Shown: in pieces, positions 8,762 through 16,484 of the stretch
Layout: every line of letters begins with the position of its first letter
Position numbering within the stretch: position 1 is the stretch's first letter
Assembly (NCBI GenBank): GCA_023417785.1
Contig: JAEZEH010000005.1
Span: 1 to 64,000, forward strand
Source: Bacteroidota bacterium
GTDB taxonomy: Bacteria; Bacteroidota; Bacteroidia; Cytophagales; Cyclobacteriaceae
DNA: 64,000 nucleotides
Direction of reading: 5' to 3'
Made by a program: the position numbers and the translations under genes
The notes under the pieces: generated by a model
The model's database searches: none
The model's input: the letters and a program-made list of their open reading frames with translations, nothing else
Told to the model about the DNA's origin: nothing

Positions 8762-9001
8762 ATGCGTGTCGTAGGCGAAATCCCTCATCCGGAATGTAAA
8801 ATCACTTTGTTGTCGTGGAACAATCGCTATCTCATCAAAATTGAGCAAGGCTTATTCGAGCAAACCTTCAAGATCAACGTGGCCGATCTGACTTCCGAAT
8901 CAGAATTAATTGAAACCGTGGATGAGTCCTTCATCCGGGAATGTCTGGACCGATTTCCCAAAATGCATGAGTCGCTGGTTTCAGCAATATCGCGTCATTA
9001 G
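8762..9001 (+). CDS. Conserved-looking small hypothetical protein
   Basis: A 79-residue soluble protein, MRVVGEIPHPECKITLLSWNN onward, with a beta-strand-rich first half (YLIKIEQGLFEQTFKIN) and a helical C terminus. No membrane segment or signal peptide. It lies immediately upstream of the acyltransferase-gpsA pair with an 84-nt gap that holds its own candidate promoter. Similar small proteins are common in Cytophagales to my recollection; function unknown. Confidence 0.7.
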   Translation: MRVVGEIPHPECKITLLSWNNRYLIKIEQGLFEQTFKINVADLTSESELIETVDESFIRECLDRFPKMHESLVSAISRH

Positions 9002-9085
9002 GCTCTACGTCTAATGGAGATATAATCATCGTACATCCCGCCGGCGTGATTCTCGTGACGGTTTTTGTGTTATTTTGCAACCCCC

Positions 9086-10780
9086 ATGGAAGTAGTTGAA
9101 AAGAAAAACAAGAATAGGAAGTATAAACCCATTCTAGAGGGCATTCCGGACTGGCCTGTATATCAATTAAGTAAGAATCGTAAGGAATTTATTGAAGAAG
9201 TAGCCCAGAGGGCTTTCAATAGTGTTAAGGAGCTGCGTCCGACCACCAAGAGGTTAACCGACGAACTTGAAGCTACGGTTTATCGCGAGCAGCAGCGCAT
9301 GAAGCGCAACCGGTGGCGTGTCGACCCGCCGGATGAAGGCGTATTCTGGAGCGGCGTCAAAGAGGAGTTGGTCAACCTGGGCGGCAACACCCCGGAAGAG
9401 GCTGACCGAAAGGCCGACGATATCCTCTATCGGATCGTACACCGCTATGCGAACGAAATTGCCGGGAATTTCAAACCCAATTCCTATCGCGTTACCCGCG
9501 AAATATTAAAGATCTGGTTTAGCCGTCTGCTGAATGGCGCGCGGGTTAAGAAATTCGGAGCCATTTTCAGGAGAGAATACACACTGCGGGATAAAATCCA
9601 GGTTGTGGGCAAGGTCAAGCAGTTGCGTAATCTGGCGAGCATAGGAACGGTAATCATGGTTCCTACCCACTTCAGCAACATGGATTCAGTGCTGATCGGA
9701 TGGGTTATCCACTCGCTGGGACTGCCGGCTTTCATTTACGGCGCCGGGCTCAACCTGTTCAACATCAAGATTTTTGCCTATTTCATGAACAGCCTCGGGG
9801 CGTACAAGGTGGATCGCAGGAAGAAAAACCTCCCGTACCTGGAAACCCTTAAACTGTATTCAACGCTGGCCATCCAAAAGGGGGCGCACAGCCTGTTTTT
9901 CCCAGGCGGAACGCGTTCGCGGTCCGGCAACCTGGAGAAGCAGCTCAAGCTGGGCCTGCTAAGCTCGACCATCGAAGCGCAGCGAAATATCTTCCTGGAA
10001 GCAAATGACGATAAACCGACGCGAAAGATATTTATCGTGCCGGTAACGCTGAACTACCATTTTGTACTGGAAGCACCGGATCTGATCGACGACTACCTAT
10101 CCGTGAAAGGTCAGGACAAGTATCTGCCTGAGCAGGATAAATACGGCAGCTGGCAGCTCATTCAGTTTCTGTTTAAGTTTTTTACCAAGGGTTCGAATAT
10201 TTCGGTTTCCGTCGGACCTGGTTTGGACGTGCTGGGCAACACTGTCGATGAGGAAGGCAACAGCCTGGATCCGGCGGGGCGGGTTATTAACCCACGGGAT
10301 TACTTCGTAAGCGGCGGAAAAATCACCATCGATAAGCAACGCGAGGATGAGTACACGCGAATGCTCAGCCAACGAATTGTTACCGAATACCATCGCATCA
10401 ACCGTGTATTCGCCAGTCACCTGGTTGCGTTTGTGGCGTTTGAGATGTGGCAGCGAAAGCATCCCAAGCTCGACCTTTTCGGACTGCTTAGGCTTCCCGA
10501 AGAAGGCGAAGAGATCCCGTACGAAGAATTCCGGGAGACCTGTAAACGGGTCAGGAAACAGATCTACCAACTCAAGAAAGAAGGGAAAGTCAACCATGCA
10601 ACCCACCTGAAAGGCAAAATTGATCTGGTGATCCGTCATGGTCTTGAGAACGTAGGAATTTTTCATTTGAGGCGTCCGCTGTTGCTGAATAAGGAGGGTA
10701 ATGTGATTACCAAAGACTTTAATACGCTGTTTTACTATCACAATCGGTTGACAGGTTATGACCTTGAGAAGTTTATCTGA
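9086..10780 (+). CDS. PlsB/PlsC-type glycerolipid acyltransferase
   Basis: A 564-residue enzyme of the lysophospholipid acyltransferase family. The HX4D catalytic motif is HFSNMD (His195-Asp200), and the acceptor-binding motif is FPGGTRSR (272-279), in which the usual Glu of FPEGTRSR is Gly. It would acylate glycerol-3-phosphate or lysophosphatidate at the inner membrane. Its length, well above ~240-residue PlsC, and a 190-residue N-terminal extension resemble PlsB-like proteins. The last 23 nt overlap gpsA, which makes glycerol-3-phosphate, so glycerol-3-phosphate acylation is the better guess. Start ATG at 9086 chosen over an earlier alternative start codon. Confidence 0.88.
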   Translation: MEVVEKKNKNRKYKPILEGIPDWPVYQLSKNRKEFIEEVAQRAFNSVKELRPTTKRLTDELEATVYREQQRMKRNRWRVDPPDEGVFWSGVKEELVNLGGNTPEEADRKADDILYRIVHRYANEIAGNFKPNSYRVTREILKIWFSRLLNGARVKKFGAIFRREYTLRDKIQVVGKVKQLRNLASIGTVIMVPTHFSNMDSVLIGWVIHSLGLPAFIYGAGLNLFNIKIFAYFMNSLGAYKVDRRKKNLPYLETLKLYSTLAIQKGAHSLFFPGGTRSRSGNLEKQLKLGLLSSTIEAQRNIFLEANDDKPTRKIFIVPVTLNYHFVLEAPDLIDDYLSVKGQDKYLPEQDKYGSWQLIQFLFKFFTKGSNISVSVGPGLDVLGNTVDEEGNSLDPAGRVINPRDYFVSGGKITIDKQREDEYTRMLSQRIVTEYHRINRVFASHLVAFVAFEMWQRKHPKLDLFGLLRLPEEGEEIPYEEFRETCKRVRKQIYQLKKEGKVNHATHLKGKIDLVIRHGLENVGIFHLRRPLLLNKEGNVITKDFNTLFYYHNRLTGYDLEKFI

Positions 10781-11816
10781 TGATAAACCCATAGGCGTAA
10801 TCGGCGCCGGGAACTTCGGCAGCGTGGTTGCGAATCTGCTGGCCCGCCAGAGGCCGGTGCTGCTTTATGCGCGTGACGAAAAAGTCATTCAGCGGATCAC
10901 CACCACCCGGGAAAACCGCGGCCACATGATGCATGAGCGGATCACACCAACGAGTGACCTGGCTCACCTTGCCGAGTCCTGCGATGTCATCTTTCCCATT
11001 GTGCCGTCGTTGCACTTCCGAACCATGATGCGCCAGCTTTCGCCCCATCTGCATCCGTATCACATTCTGATTCATGGAACGAAGGGATTCGATATTACCC
11101 TGAATGACGGTGAAGAACTGGAAACGGTGACGAAGCTGGATCGCAGTCATGTAAAAACGATGAGTGAAGTGATTCGCGAAGAATCGGTAGTAATCCGAGT
11201 GGGGTGCCTTGCCGGGCCGAACCTGGCCAAAGAACTGTCCGCAAATCAACCTGCAGCTACCGTTATCGCCAGTCATTTTAACGAAGTGATCAACATCGGC
11301 AAGAAGCTTTTGCGAAATGAGCAGTTTCAGGTTTACGGAAATAATGACCTGGTAGGTGTTGAACTTGCCGGCGTATTGAAGAACATAATCGCCATCGCGG
11401 CCGGTGCCTTGAGTGGTCTGGGGTACGGCGAAAATGCAAAGGGATTGCTTATCAGCCGGGGGATGGTAGAAATGATTTATCTCGGACGCGCACTTGGTGG
11501 CAATACTACCGCCTTCCTGGGTGTGGCGGGTATTGGCGACCTGGTTACCACGTGTAACAGTTCACTGAGCCGGAACTTCACGGTCGGGTTACGACTGGCA
11601 AAGGGAGAAACCCTTGAGGAAATACTGGCTAGTACCGATGAGGTGGCAGAGGGGATTGAGACGGTGCGCATCACCAAGAAATGCGCGGACTATTACAACG
11701 TAAAGGCTCCGATCACCAAAACGCTTTACCAGATCTTGTTTAAGGATCTGACCGTTCAGCAGGGGTTGCGTTACCTCATGCGGTATCCGCTAAACGTCGA
11801 CATCGATTTTCTTTGA
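10758..11816 (+). CDS. gpsA: Glycerol-3-phosphate dehydrogenase [NAD(P)+]
   Basis: A 352-residue protein that reduces dihydroxyacetone phosphate to sn-glycerol-3-phosphate for phospholipid synthesis. The Rossmann motif GVIGAGNFG lies at residues 13-21, and GVLKNIIAIAAG and the SRNFTVGLRLAKGE segment match the catalytic C-terminal domain of GpsA. The ATG lies inside the upstream acyltransferase gene (23-nt overlap), suggesting translational coupling. Its stop codon TGA abuts the stop of the convergent bestrophin gene. Confidence 0.93.
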   Translation: MTLRSLSDDKPIGVIGAGNFGSVVANLLARQRPVLLYARDEKVIQRITTTRENRGHMMHERITPTSDLAHLAESCDVIFPIVPSLHFRTMMRQLSPHLHPYHILIHGTKGFDITLNDGEELETVTKLDRSHVKTMSEVIREESVVIRVGCLAGPNLAKELSANQPAATVIASHFNEVINIGKKLLRNEQFQVYGNNDLVGVELAGVLKNIIAIAAGALSGLGYGENAKGLLISRGMVEMIYLGRALGGNTTAFLGVAGIGDLVTTCNSSLSRNFTVGLRLAKGETLEEILASTDEVAEGIETVRITKKCADYYNVKAPITKTLYQILFKDLTVQQGLRYLMRYPLNVDIDFL

Positions 11817-12740
11817 TCAGGGGATAAGAATCTCCCGCACATTGTCCTTTATTTTTCCCGCGAGGTCATCCGTTGGCAGATCGTTGACGTCTCGTCCGAA
11901 CGGATCCTCTATTTCTTCCGCAATCAGCTCGACACTGAGAAGCACAAAAGACACCAGCAGTACGGTGGGTATTGTGAAGTATCCGAAGGTAGCGATGAAC
12001 CCGAAGGGTAACGTGATGAGATAAATGAAAATAAACTTTTTGATAAACATCGAATACGAATAAGGGATAGGGGTATTCCTTATTCGCTCACAGGCCCCCA
12101 TCAGATCGATGAGATCTTTCATCTCTTTGTCGAGGTTGATCAGCTGATCGCCGGTAAGATCGTTTTTCCGATAGAGTTCATTAATCCTTTCATAAATCAG
12201 CGAAGCGAATTTGTTGGGACGATGCTTCACTTTTTTAACGTCTTCCATCGCGAGCATTTCATGTTCTTCAAGTTCTGTAAACTGCACGCCCCTGCGGAGA
12301 TGTTCCTTTGTGGCGTAGACAAAATTCGGGATCATCGCCGCGAAATAGGTGCGTTCATTCATATAATGTTTAGGGAGGTATGCATTGATCTTCAGTGCGA
12401 GGTTGCGGGTACTGTTGACCATGCCGCCCCACATTTTTCTTCCCTCCCACCAGCGGTCATACGCACTGTTCGTTCGGAAAACAAGAAAAAGACCCAGTAC
12501 GATACCCAAAAGTGAGTGAACCACAGACGTGCCCTGAAACTGCGCGGGGCTCGCGTGCAGGTAGGACAGCAAACCCACGCAGATCGCTGTAGTGAACAAG
12601 CCCATAAACACCAGCACAGGGGTCAGTGTCCTGAGTACATGTCGACTGTATGAATGGAATATGAGGTTGAACCAGGCTTTCGGGTTGTATTGAATCATGG
12701 ATCGGAAATAAGGCGCTAATAAATTGGTTAGTGAAGTCAT
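11817..12740 (-). CDS. Bestrophin-family anion channel
   Basis: A 307-residue membrane protein of the bestrophin/UPF0187 family. Hallmarks visible are FRTNSAYDRWWEGRKMWGG (residues ~90-110) and IEDPFGRDVNDLP near the C terminus. Four membrane segments are apparent (two around residues 40-90 and two around 210-255). Bacterial members form pentameric ion channels in the inner membrane. I start at the ATG of MTSLTNLL (12740); three codons upstream a TTG is possible. It converges with gpsA with no spacer between stop codons. Confidence 0.9.
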   Translation of the reverse strand: MTSLTNLLAPYFRSMIQYNPKAWFNLIFHSYSRHVLRTLTPVLVFMGLFTTAICVGLLSYLHASPAQFQGTSVVHSLLGIVLGLFLVFRTNSAYDRWWEGRKMWGGMVNSTRNLALKINAYLPKHYMNERTYFAAMIPNFVYATKEHLRRGVQFTELEEHEMLAMEDVKKVKHRPNKFASLIYERINELYRKNDLTGDQLINLDKEMKDLIDLMGACERIRNTPIPYSYSMFIKKFIFIYLITLPFGFIATFGYFTIPTVLLVSFVLLSVELIAEEIEDPFGRDVNDLPTDDLAGKIKDNVREILIP

Positions 12741-12823
12741 TTCCAACAAGACGTTGTGGTGGGTTTTAAAAAAAGCACTGCGGCGTGCAACCTTCTGTTG
12801 GGCTTTTTCGTGTTTAGTACTAT

Positions 12824-12844
12824 ATTGATATCAAATTGATATCA
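12824..12844 (+). promoter_or_regulatory. Tandem operator-like repeat ATTGATATCA upstream of the SPFH operon
   Basis: Two exact copies of ATTGATATCA (12824-12833 and 12835-12844) are spaced 11 bp apart, one helical turn. Each contains the palindrome TGATATCA. They end 30 nt before the SPFH start codon. Tandem short palindromes at this spacing are what ribbon-helix-helix regulators such as Arc bind, and the operon itself encodes such a protein at 14307-14474. Operator function is inferred. Confidence 0.55.
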
Positions 12845-12874
12845 CCCGAAATCGCTTCAAACCCCTGCATATAT

Positions 12875-13762
12875 ATGAAAACAACCGTTCAAAACACCCC
12901 CCTCGAACTGACTTCAAAGGAAAAGGAGTATTATCCTGTTTCCGGATACCTGATGGTTTTTGTGGTTTTGCTTTTGTTGCTGGCGGGGATCCTGGTCCCG
13001 CTTAACACCGGACACAACCTTTATTTCATTCTTCTGGCTATTGGCGTGGTTCTGTCACCGGGATTTTTCTTTGTTAATCCCAACGGCTCGATGGTGCTGG
13101 TGCTATTCGGCGAATATAAAGGAACCGTCAAGCACAACGGATTTTTCTGGGTAAACCCACTGTTTGCGAAGAAAGCCATTTCCCTCAGGGCAAGGAACTT
13201 CGACAGCGAAAAGATCAAAGTGAATGATCAGGTTGGCAACCCGATTCAAATCGGCGTCATTCTGGTGTGGCAGGTTCGCGATACATTCAAGGCAGCTTTC
13301 GAAGTGGATAACTACGAAAACTTCGTCCGCATTCAGAGTGATTCCGCGGTTAGGAGATTGGCGGGTATGTATCCCTACGACAACTTTGATACTGAGTCGG
13401 AAGTAACGCTTCGTTCCGGCCACGACGAAGTGAACAGTGCCCTTGAGGCGAATCTCAAGAACCGGCTTGATATTGCGGGCATCCATGTAATCGAAGCCCG
13501 GATCGGCTACCTGGCGTACGCGCCTGAAATAGCGAGTGCCATGCTTCGCAGACAACAGGCCACTGCCGTGGTGGCGGCAAGATTCAAGATCGTGGAAGGT
13601 GCGGTAAGCATGGTGCAGATGGCACTTAACCAGCTGGCAACTCAGCAGATTGTCGACCTTGACGAGGAGCGCAGGGCGGCGATGGTGAGCAATCTGATGG
13701 TAGTACTCTGTTCGGACAAAGACGTAAGCCCGGTTGTTAATGCCGGCACACTTAACCACTGA
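12875..13762 (+). CDS. SPFH/Band-7 domain membrane protein
   Basis: A 295-residue protein. Two hydrophobic segments (residues ~27-50 and ~56-75) anchor it in the membrane, followed by an SPFH/prohibitin-type domain: MVLVLFGEYKGTVKHNGFFWVNP, then IKVNDQVGNPIQIGVILVWQV and a helical region with EARIGYLAYAPEIASAML. Such proteins oligomerise into membrane scaffolds. Start ATG 12875 is chosen because the earlier TTG frame runs through the operator-like repeats. It heads a tight gene set with a membrane protein and an Arc-type regulator. Confidence 0.9.
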   Translation: MKTTVQNTPLELTSKEKEYYPVSGYLMVFVVLLLLLAGILVPLNTGHNLYFILLAIGVVLSPGFFFVNPNGSMVLVLFGEYKGTVKHNGFFWVNPLFAKKAISLRARNFDSEKIKVNDQVGNPIQIGVILVWQVRDTFKAAFEVDNYENFVRIQSDSAVRRLAGMYPYDNFDTESEVTLRSGHDEVNSALEANLKNRLDIAGIHVIEARIGYLAYAPEIASAMLRRQQATAVVAARFKIVEGAVSMVQMALNQLATQQIVDLDEERRAAMVSNLMVVLCSDKDVSPVVNAGTLNH

Positions 13763-13785
13763 CAGTACTTCAAACGGAATTAATT

Positions 13786-14307
13786 ATGAATGCGCGCGAG
13801 TACTTTTATGAAGTCCAGCAGTTCCGGCAGTGGTGGATATGGCTTATCGTCACGATGGCAACGTCAGGGATACTGTTTTTCAACGCAATGGCATTCTATC
13901 ACCAGATAGGCAAGGGTGTCCCGTTTGGTGATACCCCTATGTCAGATCAGGGCCTGATCATTTTCGGGATCTTTTCCCTGGCGTTTATGGTGGGTCTGAT
14001 CATGATGTTTTACCACGCGAAACTGGAAATACGCGTCGAACGATACGGCATATCATACAAGTATTTCCCGTTTATCCGTAGTTGGCGTTTCGTCAGCAGA
14101 GACGAAATAACACACTGGAAAGTCAAAAGCTATCTCCCTTCAGGTTATGGGATCCGGCTCGGATTCAGGTTCACGACGTATAACGTATCGGGCACAACCG
14201 GGCTCGAACTCGTGCTTGCGAACCGGCGCAATATCCGTCTGGGTACACGCAAACCGGAAGAATTAAGACGCGCACTGCAAAAAATGACGAATTCAGAGGA
14301 ACGGTGA
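13786..14307 (+). CDS. Two-helix membrane protein of the SPFH operon
   Basis: A 173-residue protein with two membrane helices (residues ~16-37 and ~57-78) followed by a cytoplasmic beta-rich domain of ~90 residues (LEIRVERYGISYKYFPF, a bacterial PH-like pattern; ISYKYFPFIRSWRFVSRDEI). It sits 23 nt after the SPFH gene, and its TGA overlaps the ATG of the RHH gene. A structural partner of the SPFH scaffold is a reasonable guess; no enzymatic motif is seen. Confidence 0.75.
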   Translation: MNAREYFYEVQQFRQWWIWLIVTMATSGILFFNAMAFYHQIGKGVPFGDTPMSDQGLIIFGIFSLAFMVGLIMMFYHAKLEIRVERYGISYKYFPFIRSWRFVSRDEITHWKVKSYLPSGYGIRLGFRFTTYNVSGTTGLELVLANRRNIRLGTRKPEELRRALQKMTNSEER

Positions 14308-14474
14308 TGGGGCAGAAAAAACCATTTGTACTCCGGCTTGACCCGGAAGTGTTGAAAGCGGTAGAAAAGTGGGCTGCGGATGAGTTTCGCAGTACCAACG
14401 GGCAGATAGAATGGATTATTCACAAAGCCTTAAAAGACTCGGCGCGTTTGAAAAGTAAAGGAAAATCGGAGTAA
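14307..14474 (+). CDS. Arc-type ribbon-helix-helix DNA-binding protein
   Basis: A 55-residue frame: MGQKKPFVLRLDPEVLKAVE, then KWAADEFRSTNGQIEWIIH and KALKDS with a basic tail. A short beta strand (KPFVLRLD), a helix, a polar turn (RSTNGQ) and a second helix (IEWIIHKALKDS) match Arc-family regulators closely. The ATG overlaps the upstream stop by one base (TGATG), a translational coupling arrangement. It is short enough to be missed by ordinary length cut-offs. Autoregulation through the repeats at 12824-12844 is my inference. Confidence 0.8.
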   Translation: MGQKKPFVLRLDPEVLKAVEKWAADEFRSTNGQIEWIIHKALKDSARLKSKGKSE

Positions 14475-14499
14475 ATTGTCCCCCCAATCTTATGTTGTT

Positions 14500-15291
14500 A
14501 TGAGAACTTTCAGTTTTGTTCACGTCCTTCTGATTCTGGTGTTTCTTCTCGCCTATCAATGTACCCAGGCACAGGATTATGCCGTAACCGTTCGCGGCGA
14601 CACGCTCCGGGGTGATGTCAGGCTGATTAATTACGGGCAGGATAAGAAGGTGCAGGTTCAGACAGAGGGAAAGAAAAAAGAAATCGTGCCACTGATTCAA
14701 ACACGTACGGTCTTTCTTGATGGCGAGGTTTACAAACCCCAAAAGGGTCCCAACGGTTACGCCTATATGAAAGTAATCAAGGAAGGTTTTGTTTCGATTT
14801 ACGCGTTTCAACAGAACAGCCAGGTAACATATGACGGGCTTCTCCTCGCAAAACGCGACGGTTCTTCTATTGAAGTACCAAACCTCAACTTCAAAAAAGT
14901 AATGAAACGGTTCCTTGAGGATTGTCCGGCGATGGCGAACAAAATTGATGCGGGAGATTATGGTCGTAAGCACCTCGACGAAATCGTGGACGGATACAAC
15001 AACTGCCACGATACACCAGCAGTGACTAGAACGTCGTCCAACAATCCTGCTGAAGTAACAACATCGGAGCCAAAGGCAGCCACGACAAAGCTTGATGAAC
15101 TGGAAGAGAAAGTCCGGAACCAAAACGATTTATCGGGAAAGCAGGATGCACTTGAGATGATAACCGAAATCCGAAACAAGTTGAAGCGCGGCGAAAAAGT
15201 ACCGAACTTCATGGTGGAGGGTCTCAAAAGCATGCTTAAGGAGACATCGTTAGACACGGCACTGGAAGAAGCGCTCGTCGAAATTCGCTAA
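14500..15291 (+). CDS. Secreted hypothetical protein
   Basis: A 263-residue protein with a signal peptide (MRTFSFVHVLLILVFLLAYQ, cleavage near TQAQ). The mature domain, DYAVTVRGDTLRGDVRLINY through KKVMKRFLEDCPAM, has the same order of elements as the soluble N-terminal part of the barrel proteins at 171-3340: a start motif, a segment like YMKVIKEGFVSIY versus FLKVLIEGKASLF, and an acidic Cys-containing end. The C-terminal ~60 residues are charged and helical. No barrel is attached. Its stop overlaps that of the convergent menC gene. Confidence 0.75.
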   Translation: MRTFSFVHVLLILVFLLAYQCTQAQDYAVTVRGDTLRGDVRLINYGQDKKVQVQTEGKKKEIVPLIQTRTVFLDGEVYKPQKGPNGYAYMKVIKEGFVSIYAFQQNSQVTYDGLLLAKRDGSSIEVPNLNFKKVMKRFLEDCPAMANKIDAGDYGRKHLDEIVDGYNNCHDTPAVTRTSSNNPAEVTTSEPKAATTKLDELEEKVRNQNDLSGKQDALEMITEIRNKLKRGEKVPNFMVEGLKSMLKETSLDTALEEALVEIR

Positions 15292-16349
15292 ACTGCCTCG
15301 AGGTCGTCCGGCCAGGAAGTGGTCGTGTCCACAAAGATAGTCCCGCTCTCTACCCTCAGGGGCGCGGGAAAGTTATTCTCATAGATCATCCCGGTACCCA
15401 GCCCCTGATAGCGTGTAACGCCATAGTTGCCGGTAAACTGGCAGATGGCGTTAAGACCTACGCTCGACTCCAGGGCAGAGGTTATCCACCATCCGATATT
15501 TCGTTCTTCCGCCAGAATAATCCATTCCGCGCATCCACTCAAACCGCCGTGCAGTGTAGGTTTCAGAATTATGAAAGGAGGCCTCAGCCTGTCAAGCAAC
15601 GCTATCTTCGCTGCCCGTTGCTCCACTCCAATCAGTTCCTCATCCAGTGCAATTGGGATTGGAGACAGACGACACAATTCTTCCATCAACGGTTGACCCG
15701 GCATCACGGGTTGTTCAATTGACTCGATATCCAGGGGAGCGAGCGCTGTTAGTTTCGACAAGGCATCCGCCGGTTTGAATGCCCCGTTGGCATCAAGCCG
15801 TAATACCAATTTCTCGCGGAAGTAGCGTTTACGAATGTATTCGAGTACCTGGAATTCCCTTTCAAAATCAAGTCCGCCAATTTTTAGTTTGAGACAACGA
15901 AAACCCTGATGAACTTTTTGATTGATCTGATGCATCATAAAATCAAGATCACCCATCCAGATAAGTCCATTGATAGGAATAGTTTCACCGTGGAGAAACC
16001 CATTATCATAGATGATTCGCTTGCCGCCATTTTGCAGATCAAGGAACGCTGTTTCCACCGCGAACACAATACCCGGGAATCCCGCCGGAACAACGGTTGG
16101 GATATCTGATAAGGTTTGAATCCCAGTCGCATTTATTCTATCGACAACCGTGGCTATGGTGTTTTCAAGCTCGGGCACCGCATCGACGCTCAGCCCGGGT
16201 AAAGGACCACATTCCCCGATACCATACACCGCCGGGTTCTCATTCTGCCACAGCTTGAGAAACCACGAGACCTTGTCGTTCATCGGTCCGCGGGAAGTCC
16301 GCGCCTTGAAACTGAACTGAAATTTCCGGGAAAAATAAGACGCACGCAT
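15288..16349 (-). CDS. menC: o-Succinylbenzoate synthase
   Basis: A 353-residue enolase-superfamily enzyme of menaquinone synthesis (SHCHC dehydration to o-succinylbenzoate). Visible catalytic elements are KLK (Lys154/Lys156), metal ligands Asp186 (LRLDANGAF), Glu212 (IEQP) and Asp236 (IALDEE), and the second base Lys263 (ILKP). The GWWITSALESSVGLNAICQF segment is typical of MenC rather than dipeptide epimerases. The other men genes are not in the window. An ATG-based start at the edge of the frame gives a normal N terminus. Confidence 0.9.
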   Translation of the reverse strand: MRASYFSRKFQFSFKARTSRGPMNDKVSWFLKLWQNENPAVYGIGECGPLPGLSVDAVPELENTIATVVDRINATGIQTLSDIPTVVPAGFPGIVFAVETAFLDLQNGGKRIIYDNGFLHGETIPINGLIWMGDLDFMMHQINQKVHQGFRCLKLKIGGLDFEREFQVLEYIRKRYFREKLVLRLDANGAFKPADALSKLTALAPLDIESIEQPVMPGQPLMEELCRLSPIPIALDEELIGVEQRAAKIALLDRLRPPFIILKPTLHGGLSGCAEWIILAEERNIGWWITSALESSVGLNAICQFTGNYGVTRYQGLGTGMIYENNFPAPLRVESGTIFVDTTTSWPDDLEAV

Positions 16350-16484
16350 TGGCTGAACAATTTGACGATAACCAAAACAAGTTACGGATTATGGAACCTG
16401 AGCCAAATTACGCGGAGTTCCTGAAAAATGAAGGGTGGATGACCAATTATTCGATTATCGTTTTAGTTTTGGCACCGGAACGTC

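Noticed and set aside
10097..10792. 231-codon minus-strand frame
   Set aside because: Antisense to the acyltransferase C-terminal half; composition without motifs.
13103..13759. 218-codon minus-strand frame
   Set aside because: Antisense shadow of the SPFH gene.
14416..15123. 235-codon minus-strand frame with many Cys and Val
   Set aside because: Antisense to the secreted protein at 14500-15291, which has a clean signal peptide.
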